Shown here one piece after another: positions 46,789 to 55,785 of a stretch of 64,000 nt of DNA (the first letter of the stretch is position 1; each line of letters begins with the position of its first letter). The notes beneath the pieces were generated by a model. The model was not told the DNA's origin, made no database searches, and saw nothing but the letters and a program-made list of their open reading frames with translations. Both the position numbers and the translations under genes were made by a program. This stretch comes from Fuerstiella sp. (GTDB lineage: Bacteria; Planctomycetota; Planctomycetia; Planctomycetales; Planctomycetaceae): positions 1-64,000 of the forward strand of contig JAKVAZ010000016.1 in assembly GCA_022447225.1 (NCBI GenBank), given 5' to 3'.

Positions 46789-49485
46789 ATGCACGCGTGT
46801 TTACGTATTCTGTTGATCAGCTCATTCTGTCTGATCATGGGCTTTGGTCATAGACATGTCGTCTGCGGCGATGACGAGACTGAGGCCCGGCCGTTTGGGA
46901 TTGACGTTCGTATCCCGTGGACGGAATCGCGTGTTGTGGGGTCTCCCGATCCACCGTTGCCGTATGTTGCTGCAGAGGTTTTCACCGGGATTGAATGGAA
47001 TCAGCCGATTTATGCCAAACAGGAACCTGGGACTCAGAATCTGGTGGTGATCCAAAAAGGCGGGGAAGAGAAAACACCTACCAGGATCGTGCGCGTGGTT
47101 GATCTGCCTGATGTTGATGAGGTCTCCGAACTGATCTCGGTCGCTGGACGCCAGGTTTACGGGCTGACCTTTCATTCGCAGTATTCTGAGAACGGATTTC
47201 TTTATGTGTTCAGCAACGTTGCGAAAGGCGAAACCGGCCATGTGAATCGTATTACACGATTTACGGTGTCACGGGACCCGGATGCGGAGGTCGCCTGTGA
47301 TCCGGACACTGCACAGGTCATCATTGAATGGAAATCGATGGGGCATGACGGAGGTGATCTGGTGTTCGGACACGACGGCATGCTGTACATCACTTCCGGG
47401 GACGGGACATCTGATTCTGATCGCTGGTTGTCGGCTCAGGATTCGACCAATCTTCTGGGAGGAGTACTGCGCATTGATGTGGATCACCCGGCAGACGGGA
47501 TGATGTATTCCGTTCCCCCCGACAATCCTTTTATTGATTTACCCGGGGCACGCGGCGAACTGTGGGCGATCGGGTTGCGCAATCCGTGGCGAATGTCGAT
47601 CGATGAAGTCACCGGACAGATTTGGGTCGGTAACAACGGACAGGATTTGTGGGAGAGTGCTCATCTGATCCGGCGGGGAGAGAACTATGGCTGGAGCGTC
47701 TATGAAGGCAGCCATCCGTTTTATGCGCATCGGGAAATTGGTCCCGGAACACTGGTTGCTCCCACGTTTGAACATCACCACACCGAATCCCGCTCACTGA
47801 CAGGTGGAGTTGTGTATTACGGTGATAAGCTTGCGGATCTCAACGGGGCATATACCTACGGCGACTATTCCACCGGGAAAATCTGGGCCGGCCGCCACGA
47901 TGGAACGCAGGTGACCTATCATCAGGAGATCGCTGATACGACGTTCCAGATTGTCGGGTTTTCGAATTCACATCGGGGAGAACTGCTGGTCATTGACTAT
48001 GTGGGACAGATCTATCGCCTGGAACCCAATCCGGCAGCTCTGAATCCTGAACAGAACCCCGTGTTTCCTGTTCGGCTCAGTGACACCGGGATCTTTGATT
48101 CCGTATCCCGTCACCGTGTGGCTGCAGGCGTTGTTCCCTATGACGTAATTTCTCCGGCCTGGAACGATGGAGCGACAGCTGAAAGATTCATCGCGTTGCC
48201 GGACGATCTGCAAATTGCCGGCAATGGGTCCGGTGGCTGGACCTTTCCTGATACGACCGTGGTGGTGGAAACTCTTTCTCGGGCGAGTCGTCGGATTGAA
48301 ACCCGGATGCTTGTTAAGCAGCAGGGCGAATGGCTGGGGTATACATACCAGTGGAACGAACAGCAGAACGACGCCACGCTGGTACCGGCTGAGGGCAGGG
48401 ACATACAGATTCACGATGAGTCCGGTGCACTGCAGGAGTGGCGGATTCCTGCACGGTCAGAATGTATGTCGTGTCACGGCCGCGCCGCGGGCTACATTTT
48501 AGGGCTGACTGAGCTGCAGCTGGATCGGAACTACAGATACGGTTCGCTTGAAGACAATCAGCTGCGGACACTGCACCATATGGGACTGGTCACCGGGGAG
48601 CCAACGCCCGTTGATCAGCGTACAAAACTGGTGAACCCGGGCGATCCGGCAGCGTCACTGGAATCCAGAGTGAAGTCGTATCTGCATACGAATTGTGCGG
48701 GGTGTCATGTGCAGGCAGGCGGAGGGAACGCTCGGATGGTCCTGGGGTATTCGACGGCGATGGACGGGATGGAGATTCTGTCCATGTTTCCTCAGCATTC
48801 GACGTTTGGACTGACCCGGCCTCGTATTGTCGCCCCGGGTGACCCGGATCAGTCTGTAATGCTGACACGACTGTCTCGCCGCGGTCGGGGTCAAATGCCG
48901 CCTCTGGTTTCAAAACGTGTCGATGACACGGCTGTCGAACTGTTGCGCGAGTGGATTACGTCTTTGAAGTCGACACGCAGATTCGTACGTGACTGGGCGG
49001 TCGCGGAATTACAGGGGGATTTGCCGGACATTCACAACGGACGTTCGCTCGAGCGCGGGAAGAAACTCTACAAGAGTTCAGGCTGCGGGCAATGTCACCG
49101 GATTGAAGATGAAATTGCCGGAATTGGTCCAAATCTTACCGATGTGGCGAAGCGACTGAAGCCGGAAGAGGTCCTGGAATCCATGATCTTACCGTCTGCA
49201 AAGATTGCCGAAAAATACGCGGCCACAATATTAGTGACCACCAGTGGTCAGGTTGTTGAGGGACGGATTCAGTCCGAAACAGATGATGAGATCGTGTTGC
49301 GGGGTCAGGAATCATTTTCTGATCTCAGAACGATCCTTAAGGCAAATGTCGAAGAGCGACTGTTGTCTCAGGTTTCCATGATGCCGAAAGGCAGTGTTAA
49401 TCATCTGGAGCGTGAGGAAGTGCTGGATCTGCTGGCCTATGTGTTGACCGGTCGGGTTGAGGATCCGTCGGCAGCCGCTAAGTGA
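46789..49485 (+). CDS. PQQ-type sugar dehydrogenase-like propeller fused to multihaem PVC cytochrome c
   Basis: The ATG at 46789 has AAGGA upstream and starts a signal peptide. Residues about 40-410 form a glucose/sorbosone dehydrogenase-like beta-propeller (GHDGMLYITSGDGTSDSDRW, ELWAIGLRNPWRMSID, RRGENYGWSVYEGSHPF). Three CxxCH haem sites follow at Cys559 (CMSCH), Cys636 (CAGCH) and Cys766 (CGQCH). The last belongs to the PVC-type haem-binding domain (GIGPNLTDVAKRLKPEEVLE, then ILPSAKIAEKYA). The 898-residue protein should oxidise a sugar or alcohol outside the cytoplasm and pass electrons to its own haems. PQQ dependence is inferred from the family only. Confidence 0.9.
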   Translation: MHACLRILLISSFCLIMGFGHRHVVCGDDETEARPFGIDVRIPWTESRVVGSPDPPLPYVAAEVFTGIEWNQPIYAKQEPGTQNLVVIQKGGEEKTPTRIVRVVDLPDVDEVSELISVAGRQVYGLTFHSQYSENGFLYVFSNVAKGETGHVNRITRFTVSRDPDAEVACDPDTAQVIIEWKSMGHDGGDLVFGHDGMLYITSGDGTSDSDRWLSAQDSTNLLGGVLRIDVDHPADGMMYSVPPDNPFIDLPGARGELWAIGLRNPWRMSIDEVTGQIWVGNNGQDLWESAHLIRRGENYGWSVYEGSHPFYAHREIGPGTLVAPTFEHHHTESRSLTGGVVYYGDKLADLNGAYTYGDYSTGKIWAGRHDGTQVTYHQEIADTTFQIVGFSNSHRGELLVIDYVGQIYRLEPNPAALNPEQNPVFPVRLSDTGIFDSVSRHRVAAGVVPYDVISPAWNDGATAERFIALPDDLQIAGNGSGGWTFPDTTVVVETLSRASRRIETRMLVKQQGEWLGYTYQWNEQQNDATLVPAEGRDIQIHDESGALQEWRIPARSECMSCHGRAAGYILGLTELQLDRNYRYGSLEDNQLRTLHHMGLVTGEPTPVDQRTKLVNPGDPAASLESRVKSYLHTNCAGCHVQAGGGNARMVLGYSTAMDGMEILSMFPQHSTFGLTRPRIVAPGDPDQSVMLTRLSRRGRGQMPPLVSKRVDDTAVELLREWITSLKSTRRFVRDWAVAELQGDLPDIHNGRSLERGKKLYKSSGCGQCHRIEDEIAGIGPNLTDVAKRLKPEEVLESMILPSAKIAEKYAATILVTTSGQVVEGRIQSETDDEIVLRGQESFSDLRTILKANVEERLLSQVSMMPKGSVNHLEREEVLDLLAYVLTGRVEDPSAAAK

Positions 49486-49574
49486 TTTCAGGTGTGGACA
49501 GATCTTTTCATTGAAGGCAAATTTACAATTCGTAAAACGGGGATTTGAGCTTGAATCAGCGTCCGTATAAGGAA

Positions 49575-49601
49575 GAAGCACATCTCAAGGAGATGTGCTT
49601 C
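49575..49601. terminator. Strong hairpin between convergent genes, possible bidirectional terminator
   Basis: GAAGCACATCTC and GAGATGTGCTTC form a perfect 12-base stem with a three-base loop (AAG). Neither side has a long T-run. It lies between the cytochrome fusion and ndk, which converge. Confidence 0.6.
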
Positions 49602-49681
49602 GTGTCGACCTGATTTGTGTGTGAGTACTATTGTCGCAACGAATTGCTTACCTGATACGCGCACTTTCGTTTAGTGTCGGA

Positions 49682-50149
49682 CTACAGTTCGTCGGATGCG
49701 AACGACCAGTCGTTCAGAACCGGCGTATACTCGCAGATTTCACCGGCCTCGAAGTAGATATCGATTTCACGAGCGGCCGATTCTTCACTGTCGCTGCCGT
49801 GGATCATGTTCATCTGACGGCTGCACCCGTAGTCGCCCCGAATCGTACCGGGAGCCGCCTCCCGGCCGTTTGTGGCACCAATGATGTTTCTCATCACTGT
49901 TACGGCGTCGGAGCCCTGAACAATCATCGCCACAACCGGAGCCGCAGTGATGAATTCTTCAAGCTGAGGATAGAACGGCTTTTCGACGTGTTCCGCGTAG
50001 TGCTGCCGGCTGAGTTCCGGCGTCACTTTCAACATCTTCATGGCGATGAGACTCAGGCCTTTGTTTTCGATGCGGGAAATGATGGTCCCGATGAGCCGGC
50101 GATGAACGCCGTCGGGTTTGACAAGGATCAGGGTGCGCTGTGAAGACAT
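49682..50149 (-). CDS. ndk: Nucleoside diphosphate kinase
   Basis: Transfers the gamma phosphate from ATP to other nucleoside diphosphates through a phosphohistidine. The 155-residue protein is slightly longer than the usual 140-150. RTLILVKPDGVHRRLIG opens the fold, GTIRGDYGCSRQMNMIHGSD carries the active His117, and SEESAAREIDIYF follows. All substrate residues appear intact. It is 217 bases downstream of carA in the same direction, with a hairpin between them, so co-transcription is possible but not certain. Confidence 0.97.
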   Translation of the reverse strand: MSSQRTLILVKPDGVHRRLIGTIISRIENKGLSLIAMKMLKVTPELSRQHYAEHVEKPFYPQLEEFITAAPVVAMIVQGSDAVTVMRNIIGATNGREAAPGTIRGDYGCSRQMNMIHGSDSEESAAREIDIYFEAGEICEYTPVLNDWSFASDEL

Positions 50150-50331
50150 GATATTGCTTTCGGGTCATCAATACTGATTGAAGCAGAGAAACAGGATGCC
50201 GGATACGTATGACAGGATCAGGCCGTGCCAATGATTCATTTGGTCGTGACACAACGAGTCACGGAATCACGGTGTAGCACGACATTGGTTTCGTCAGGTG
50301 AACGCAGATTTTGTGTGATCTTTCCTGGAAG

Positions 50332-50357
50332 CATATCCGGTCGTGATACCGGATATG
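50332..50357 (-). terminator. Hairpin after carA
   Basis: CATATCCGGT pairs exactly with ACCGGATATG around a six-base loop, starting ten bases after the carA stop. The U-tract is poor, so it may be a weak terminator or an mRNA 3' stabiliser. Confidence 0.5.
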
Positions 50358-50366
50358 ACACACTAT

Positions 50367-51503
50367 TCAGGCGGAAACAGGCTGCATCAGCTGGACGAAT
50401 TCACGGAACAGGTAGTGGCTGTCATGAGGACCTGCTGAAGCTTCCGGGTGATACTGCACTCCGAAAGCCGCGTGTTCTTTGTGACGGATGCCTTCAACTG
50501 TATTGTCATTGAGATTGATATGAGTGACTTTCACACTGTCCGGAAGTGAATCAGCGTCCAGTGCGAATCCATGATTCTGGGATGTAATTTCCACTCGGCC
50601 GGTGGCCTGATTCATGACCGGTTGATTGGCACCTCGATGACCAAACTGGAGTTTGAAGGTCCTGCCGCCGCAGGCCAGACCCAGCAACTGGACTCCCAGA
50701 CAAATACCGAAGAGAGGTTTTTTTCCAAGCAATTTTCGAATAGTAGTGATGGCGTAGTCCAGAGGTTCCGGATCACCAGGTCCGTTGGACAGGAATACTC
50801 CGTCCGGATTGAGCGCCAGTATTTCTTCGGCGGTGATACTGCCCGGGACGATGGTGGTTCGACAGCCACAGTCTGTCAGCCACCGGGGGATGTTCCATTT
50901 CATTCCGTAATCGACAGCGACGACGTGTGGGCCGTCATCGGTATCCGCAGAGGATATTAATCCGGCCGGTCGCCCGAGGTCGCTGAGTGGTGAAGTCCAG
51001 TTGACTGCAGATTTGGGCATGACCTTGCGTACCAGGTCTGCGCCAACGAGCCCCGGTCCTTCTCCGGCTTTTTGAACCAAGGACGCGTCGTCATGATCTT
51101 CTGTGGAGATGATGCCCTTCATGGCACCCTCAATACGAATTTGTTTCACAATCGCCCGGGTATCGATTCCCTGCAGACCGATGATGTTGTTTTTTTTGAG
51201 ATAGGCGTCGAGGGTGCAGGTGGAGCGAAAGTTGCTGGGTTCTTCGCAGAGTTCCCGGACGATAAATCCGCGAAGAAAGAGTCCCCGGCTTTCCACATCG
51301 TCGTCATTAATGCCGTAGTTACCGATGAGTGGGTAGGTCATCGTCACGATTTGTCCGTTGTAGGACGGATCGGTGAGGATCTCCTGATAGCCTGTCATGC
51401 TGGTATTAAAGACGACTTCGCCGTGAATCTCACCGGATGCGCCGAATCCGATGCCGGTAAACACGGAGCCGTTTGCCAAAGCTAGTTTTGCGGGTTGAGC
51501 CAT
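50367..51503 (-). CDS. carA: Carbamoyl-phosphate synthase small (glutaminase) subunit
   Basis: Hydrolyses glutamine and feeds ammonia to CarB for carbamoyl phosphate, used for arginine and pyrimidines. The 378-residue length is normal. The N-terminal domain has FNTSMTGYQEILTDPSYNGQ and GNYGINDDD. The class I amidotransferase domain has the nucleophile Cys268 in PLFGICLGVQLLGLACGG and the His352/Glu354 pair in VQYHPEAS. FLSNGPGDPEP precedes it. carB is not in the window, so the two subunits are encoded apart. The ATG at 51503 gives the standard N-terminus. Confidence 0.97.
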   Translation of the reverse strand: MAQPAKLALANGSVFTGIGFGASGEIHGEVVFNTSMTGYQEILTDPSYNGQIVTMTYPLIGNYGINDDDVESRGLFLRGFIVRELCEEPSNFRSTCTLDAYLKKNNIIGLQGIDTRAIVKQIRIEGAMKGIISTEDHDDASLVQKAGEGPGLVGADLVRKVMPKSAVNWTSPLSDLGRPAGLISSADTDDGPHVVAVDYGMKWNIPRWLTDCGCRTTIVPGSITAEEILALNPDGVFLSNGPGDPEPLDYAITTIRKLLGKKPLFGICLGVQLLGLACGGRTFKLQFGHRGANQPVMNQATGRVEITSQNHGFALDADSLPDSVKVTHINLNDNTVEGIRHKEHAAFGVQYHPEASAGPHDSHYLFREFVQLMQPVSA

Positions 51504-51721
51504 TATGAGCCGTCAGATGTCCAGGTAATTCGAAACAGCTTTTTACCACAGGACGTCAATCGGCTGAAGGATCCGGCCGAAACACGATCGGGATTCCGGG
51601 AAATAGGCACCATAAACGTGCCGAGTTGCAGAGGCCTGCGGTCTGTGTGAAGAGTAAAGATGACGGCAGGACCTGTGTTGACCACGTGACACCTGTGGCC
51701 GGTGCGGGTAGGCTGCAGCTC

Positions 51722-52477
51722 ATGTTTGGATCACTGGACGGCAGACGAATTGTGGTGACAGGGGCATCGACCGGAATTGGCTCGGCGATTGCTCGAGAAT
51801 GCGCTGCTGCAGGTGCAGATGTTGTAGTCAGTTATCGGACGTCACTGGACGAGGCGGAGGAAGTGGCTGAATGGATTCGGCGGCAGGGGCGGACCGCAGA
51901 CGTGTTTGCCGTGGATCTGGCGGATATCGGATCCTGCGACGCTTTTGTGAGAGACTGCTGGAATTCCGGCCGGGTGGATGGTGTGGTGAACAATGCGGGA
52001 GCCGATCTGCTTACCGGAGATATGAAGAATGCGGACTATTTTGTGAAGCTCCGGACGTTGCTGGATGTGGACGTTCAGGGGACAGTACGACTGGGCAGAG
52101 CATTTGGTACGCGTCTGAAACAGCAGGGCAGCGGCTGTTTGCTGACGCTGGGCTGGGACCAGTCCGATCGCGGTATGGAGGGAGACAGCGGCGAATTGTT
52201 CTGCACTGCGAAAAATGCCATTATGGGATTCACCCGTTCTCTGGCAGTGAGTCTGGCACCTGAGGTTCGGGTCAACTGTATCGCACCTGGCTGGATTCAA
52301 ACCGAGTGGGGCTCAGGTGCGAGTGATCTCTGGCAGCGCCGGGTATTGGATGAAACTCCGCTGAAACGCTGGGGACAGCCGCAGGATATTGCTTTCATGG
52401 CCAGGTTTTTGTTGAGCGAAGAAGCAGCATTTGTCACAGGACAGGTGATCAATGTGAATGGCGGAGCTGTTCGCTGA
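51722..52477 (+). CDS. SDR-family oxidoreductase with altered catalytic Tyr
   Basis: The ATG at 51722 gives a 251-residue classical SDR; an upstream in-frame start at 51626 adds 32 unrelated residues. The cofactor motif is VVTGASTGIGSAIA and the structural motif NNAG is present (VVNNAGADL). The YxxxK active site reads FCTAK, with Phe160 for Tyr and Lys164 kept. The usual Ser position falls near WDQSD (146-149), which includes an Asp as in pteridine reductases. PGWIQTEWGSG and NVNGGAVR complete the fold. The next genes, DHPS-like and pabB, suggest a pterin substrate or a non-catalytic binding role. Confidence 0.85.
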   Translation: MFGSLDGRRIVVTGASTGIGSAIARECAAAGADVVVSYRTSLDEAEEVAEWIRRQGRTADVFAVDLADIGSCDAFVRDCWNSGRVDGVVNNAGADLLTGDMKNADYFVKLRTLLDVDVQGTVRLGRAFGTRLKQQGSGCLLTLGWDQSDRGMEGDSGELFCTAKNAIMGFTRSLAVSLAPEVRVNCIAPGWIQTEWGSGASDLWQRRVLDETPLKRWGQPQDIAFMARFLLSEEAAFVTGQVINVNGGAVR

Positions 52478-52648
52478 TGCACGCGACCGGCCAGGGGGGC
52501 GTCTTGCAAACCGGCAGATCGTTCATGAGACACACTTTTGGGCGGCTGCGATCTCAGGCAGTCACAGTTTTAGCTGTCCGATACGCGACTGACAAACAAT
52601 GAGAATTCAGAGCACGAGTATCCGGATACGTCACTGAAAACTGAACCG

Positions 52649-54076
52649 TTGAAAACTGAATCACTTAAAATCAAAAACGCAAAGTTTATCTTTGTTACCG
52701 GTCGGCTTGCCGAGCCGGGACTGCGTGAAGTCGTGACGCGACTGTCAGCAGAGCTGGGATTTGAATACGAAATTGCGGTACCCGGAATTCAGGTGGCGGC
52801 GCTGCTCCACACCAATTTACTTCGAAAACGTCTGACTGTTTCTGAAGACACGGATCTCGTCATTCTTCCCGGCTGGTGTCAGGGAGAACTGGCCGATCTG
52901 GAAAACGACTTTGGGATACCGTTTGAACGCGGTCCGAAAAATTTTCATGACCTGCCGGAGTATTTTGGTGTGGGGAAACGTAAAGACGTGGTACTGGATC
53001 GATACAGCATTGAAATCATTGCTGAGATCAATCATGCGACTCATAAGTCCGTTGAGGATGTGGTTCGTGAAGCACTGGAACTGAATACAGTCGGGGCCGA
53101 TGTTATCGATGTGGGTTGTGTACCGGGGGAATCCAGTCAGCGGGTTGGCGAGATCGTTGGTGCATTGCGGGAGCGCGGACTGCGGGTATCCATCGACAGT
53201 TTCGATCGGGCTGAAGTGGAACAGGCGGTTACGGCCGGTGCAGAACTGATTCTCAGCTGCAATCACTCAAATATCGATTGGGTCAGTCAGCTCGATACCG
53301 AAGTTGTGGCCATACCTGATTCACCGTCAGACATGAATTCACTCGACCGGATTGTCGAGCGACTTAACCGAGACCATGTTCGGTTTCGACTTGATCCGAT
53401 CATTGAGCCTGTTGGAGTGGGTTTTACCCGATCGCTGCGGCGGTACATGAATGTCCGTTCGCGGTATCCTGATGTGCCCATGATGATGGGAACAGGCAAT
53501 GTTACGGAAATGACCGAGGTGGATTCGGCCGGAGTAAATATGATCCTGGCGGCGATCTGTGAGGAAATGCAGATTCACAGCGTACTGACGACTCAGGTCG
53601 TCAACTGGTGTCGTACATCAGTGTCGGAACTGAATGCAGCTCGAAGGATGACTCATCATTCCGTTGCCGGTCAGGTGGTTCCGAAGCACCTGGCGTCCGA
53701 CCTGGTGATGTTGCGGGACCCGCGTGTGCGGGATGAATCCACCGAGTCACTGGCGGCACTTTCGGCAAGATTGACGGACGCCAACTTTCGTGTATTTGCT
53801 GAGTCCTGCGGAGTGCATCTGATGAATCGTGACGGTCACTGGCAGGGCCCCGATGCATTTGACGTCTTTTCGGCTGCGATGAATCAGGGACAGGTTCAGG
53901 TGGATGCGGGTCATGCGTTTTACCTGGGTTACGAACTGGCCCGCGCAGAACTCGCTCGGCATCTCGGCAAGGAATACGTTCAGGATGAGCCCATGAGCTG
54001 GGGGCTGCTGGGCGAATGGAAAGCATCATCAGCGGTTCACCAACAACACCGGTCGATTCAGCCAAAGGATGTCTGA
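52649..54076 (+). CDS. Dihydropteroate synthase-like protein, probable methanopterin pathway
   Basis: A 475-residue protein. An extra N-terminal domain (FVTGRLAEPGLREVV, then DLVILPGWCQGELADLEN) precedes a TIM barrel of DHPS type from about 118: IIAEINHATHKSVEDVV, GADVIDVGCVPGESSQR and RVSIDSFDRAEVEQAVTAGA. This architecture is that of DHPS-related proteins in archaea and in bacteria with tetrahydromethanopterin, not of FolP. It would join a pterin to an aminobenzoate moiety. No ATG is near the conserved N-terminus, so the start is taken as TTG at 52649, which is uncertain. It overlaps pabB by eight bases. Confidence 0.85.
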   Translation: MKTESLKIKNAKFIFVTGRLAEPGLREVVTRLSAELGFEYEIAVPGIQVAALLHTNLLRKRLTVSEDTDLVILPGWCQGELADLENDFGIPFERGPKNFHDLPEYFGVGKRKDVVLDRYSIEIIAEINHATHKSVEDVVREALELNTVGADVIDVGCVPGESSQRVGEIVGALRERGLRVSIDSFDRAEVEQAVTAGAELILSCNHSNIDWVSQLDTEVVAIPDSPSDMNSLDRIVERLNRDHVRFRLDPIIEPVGVGFTRSLRRYMNVRSRYPDVPMMMGTGNVTEMTEVDSAGVNMILAAICEEMQIHSVLTTQVVNWCRTSVSELNAARRMTHHSVAGQVVPKHLASDLVMLRDPRVRDESTESLAALSARLTDANFRVFAESCGVHLMNRDGHWQGPDAFDVFSAAMNQGQVQVDAGHAFYLGYELARAELARHLGKEYVQDEPMSWGLLGEWKASSAVHQQHRSIQPKDV

Positions 54077-55520
54077 ACTCGTGACTGGTTCGATTCATAT
54101 CGAGAAGATTCCGGCTCAACCGTCTGTGGAACGTATACTGAACGCGTTCCGGGACGAGTCGTTTTTGATTCTGCTGGACAGTGCGACCTCCGCGCGTTCG
54201 CATGACAGTCGGTACACATTTCTGACGGCCGATCCTGTTGATGTGGCGGTGATCCTCAATTGCAGTTTTGGTGATGATCCCTTTCGAAGACTTCGTGACT
54301 GGCAGGGGCAGATGGCGGTCTCCGGAGACAGTGAGCTGCCTCCGTTCCGTGGCGGCATCGCCGGATTGATGTCGTATGATCTGGGAAACGCGTTTGAGCG
54401 ACTTCCTGGCATGGCACCGAACGGTTTCTCCACGCCCGTACTGGCGGCCGGTTTATTTGACTGGGCGATTGTCTGGGATCACCTGTTATCGACTGTGGCG
54501 TTTTATGTGATTCCTGTCGCTTCCGGAACAGCGGAAAAGCAGGCCGCGCGAGTCGAATGGATCAGACGGCGTCTGGATTCAGCGGGGCTCAGAGCAGATA
54601 CGCCCGAAACCGGAGATACGGGCGCCGGGAATCCAGGGCGAGATTCAGGAAATGATGTATCCGGTCAGTCGGGTGGAGTGGTCGGGAGCAGTGACGTAAC
54701 CTATCAGTCCAGCTTTTCAAGGTCGGAGTATCTGTCCGCGGTTCAGAAAGTTATTGACTACATTGCTGCCGGAGATATTTATCAGGTCAATCTTTCTCAG
54801 CAGTTAACGGCTCCATGGGCCGGATCCGGATCTGATTTGTATCAGCGTGTCAGGACTCATAATGCTGCCCCGTTTTGCGGTCTGTTTCAGACACCGGAAT
54901 TCTCTGTTGTCAGTGCTTCTCCGGAACGATTTCTCAAGGTCCGTCAGGGGTGTCATGTCGAGACCCGGCCGATCAAGGGGACGCGTCGCCGGCAGCAGTC
55001 GCCGATTGCTGACCTGTATACGGCGGATGAACTGTCGACCAGTGAAAAGGACCGTGCTGAAAATGTGATGATTGTCGACCTGCTGCGAAACGATATTTCA
55101 CGCGTGTGCGAAATCGGGTCGGTAGAAGTCACTGGTGTTTGTGAGATCGAGGTGTTTGAAACCGTGCAGCATCTGGTTTCAACAGTTGTGGGAAAATTAC
55201 GACCCGACTGTGATATCTGGGATTTGTGCGCTGCCTGTTTTCCGGGTGGGTCGATCACCGGTGCGCCAAAGCTGCGGGCCATGGAAATTATTGCGGAACT
55301 GGAGCAGACCAGTCGGGGTGCCTACTGCGGAAGTCTGTTCTACTGTGGTCCGGATAATGACTTTGACAGCAGTATTCTGATTCGTACGTTCGTCTTAAGC
55401 AGCGGGCGAGTGGTATTTCCGGTTGGCGGCGGAGTTGTTGCTGACTCTGTACCTCAGGATGAATTTGACGAAACGCTGCACAAAGCGTCCGGGATGTTGC
55501 GGTCTCTTCGTTCTGAATGA
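54069..55520 (+). CDS. pabB: Aminodeoxychorismate synthase component I
   Basis: Converts chorismate and ammonia to 4-amino-4-deoxychorismate, on the way to p-aminobenzoate. The 483-residue protein has the TrpE/PabB fold. RGGIAGLMSYDLGNAFERLP marks the N-terminal half. The C-terminal half has AAGDIYQVNLSQQLTAPWAG, VETRPIKGTRRRQQ with the PIKGT Lys typical of PabB (TrpE has PIAGT), and FPGGSITGAPKLRAMEIIAE. The start overlaps the DHPS-like gene, so the products are coupled. p-Aminobenzoate serves both folate and methanopterin. The glutaminase PabA is not here. Confidence 0.93.
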   Translation: MSELVTGSIHIEKIPAQPSVERILNAFRDESFLILLDSATSARSHDSRYTFLTADPVDVAVILNCSFGDDPFRRLRDWQGQMAVSGDSELPPFRGGIAGLMSYDLGNAFERLPGMAPNGFSTPVLAAGLFDWAIVWDHLLSTVAFYVIPVASGTAEKQAARVEWIRRRLDSAGLRADTPETGDTGAGNPGRDSGNDVSGQSGGVVGSSDVTYQSSFSRSEYLSAVQKVIDYIAAGDIYQVNLSQQLTAPWAGSGSDLYQRVRTHNAAPFCGLFQTPEFSVVSASPERFLKVRQGCHVETRPIKGTRRRQQSPIADLYTADELSTSEKDRAENVMIVDLLRNDISRVCEIGSVEVTGVCEIEVFETVQHLVSTVVGKLRPDCDIWDLCAACFPGGSITGAPKLRAMEIIAELEQTSRGAYCGSLFYCGPDNDFDSSILIRTFVLSSGRVVFPVGGGVVADSVPQDEFDETLHKASGMLRSLRSE

Positions 55521-55659
55521 CGAGCAGTTGTCCGATTATGACGGTTGTTGCGGGGTAGGACCGGGGTGTTCGTTGCATTCTGTCTTCAGGTCGTTCGCTC
55601 CCCGTTTTCCGCGCATTCCGACCTGGGACACCCATGCTCAGAAAAATGTTTTCAAATGA

Positions 55660-55696
55660 CCGGTCGAATCAGAATACGACCGGCAGTTCCTGCCGA
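55660..55696. repeat. Two adjacent hairpins after pabB
   Basis: CCGGTCG/CGACCGG (55660-55683, ten-base loop) overlaps by a few bases with CCGGCAGTTCCTGCCGA (55680-55696). The two cannot fully form together. The second matches the intergenic TCGGCA-type units elsewhere in the window. Could be a terminator pair or an RNA switch-like structure. Confidence 0.45.
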
Positions 55697-55785
55697 TAAA
55701 CACTGAGTGTTACCGGGCACAGCTCAATTGTGTTGCGCGGCACAGAGGATGTCGGGAAACGTGTTTTTAGCAACAGGGTATCCCC

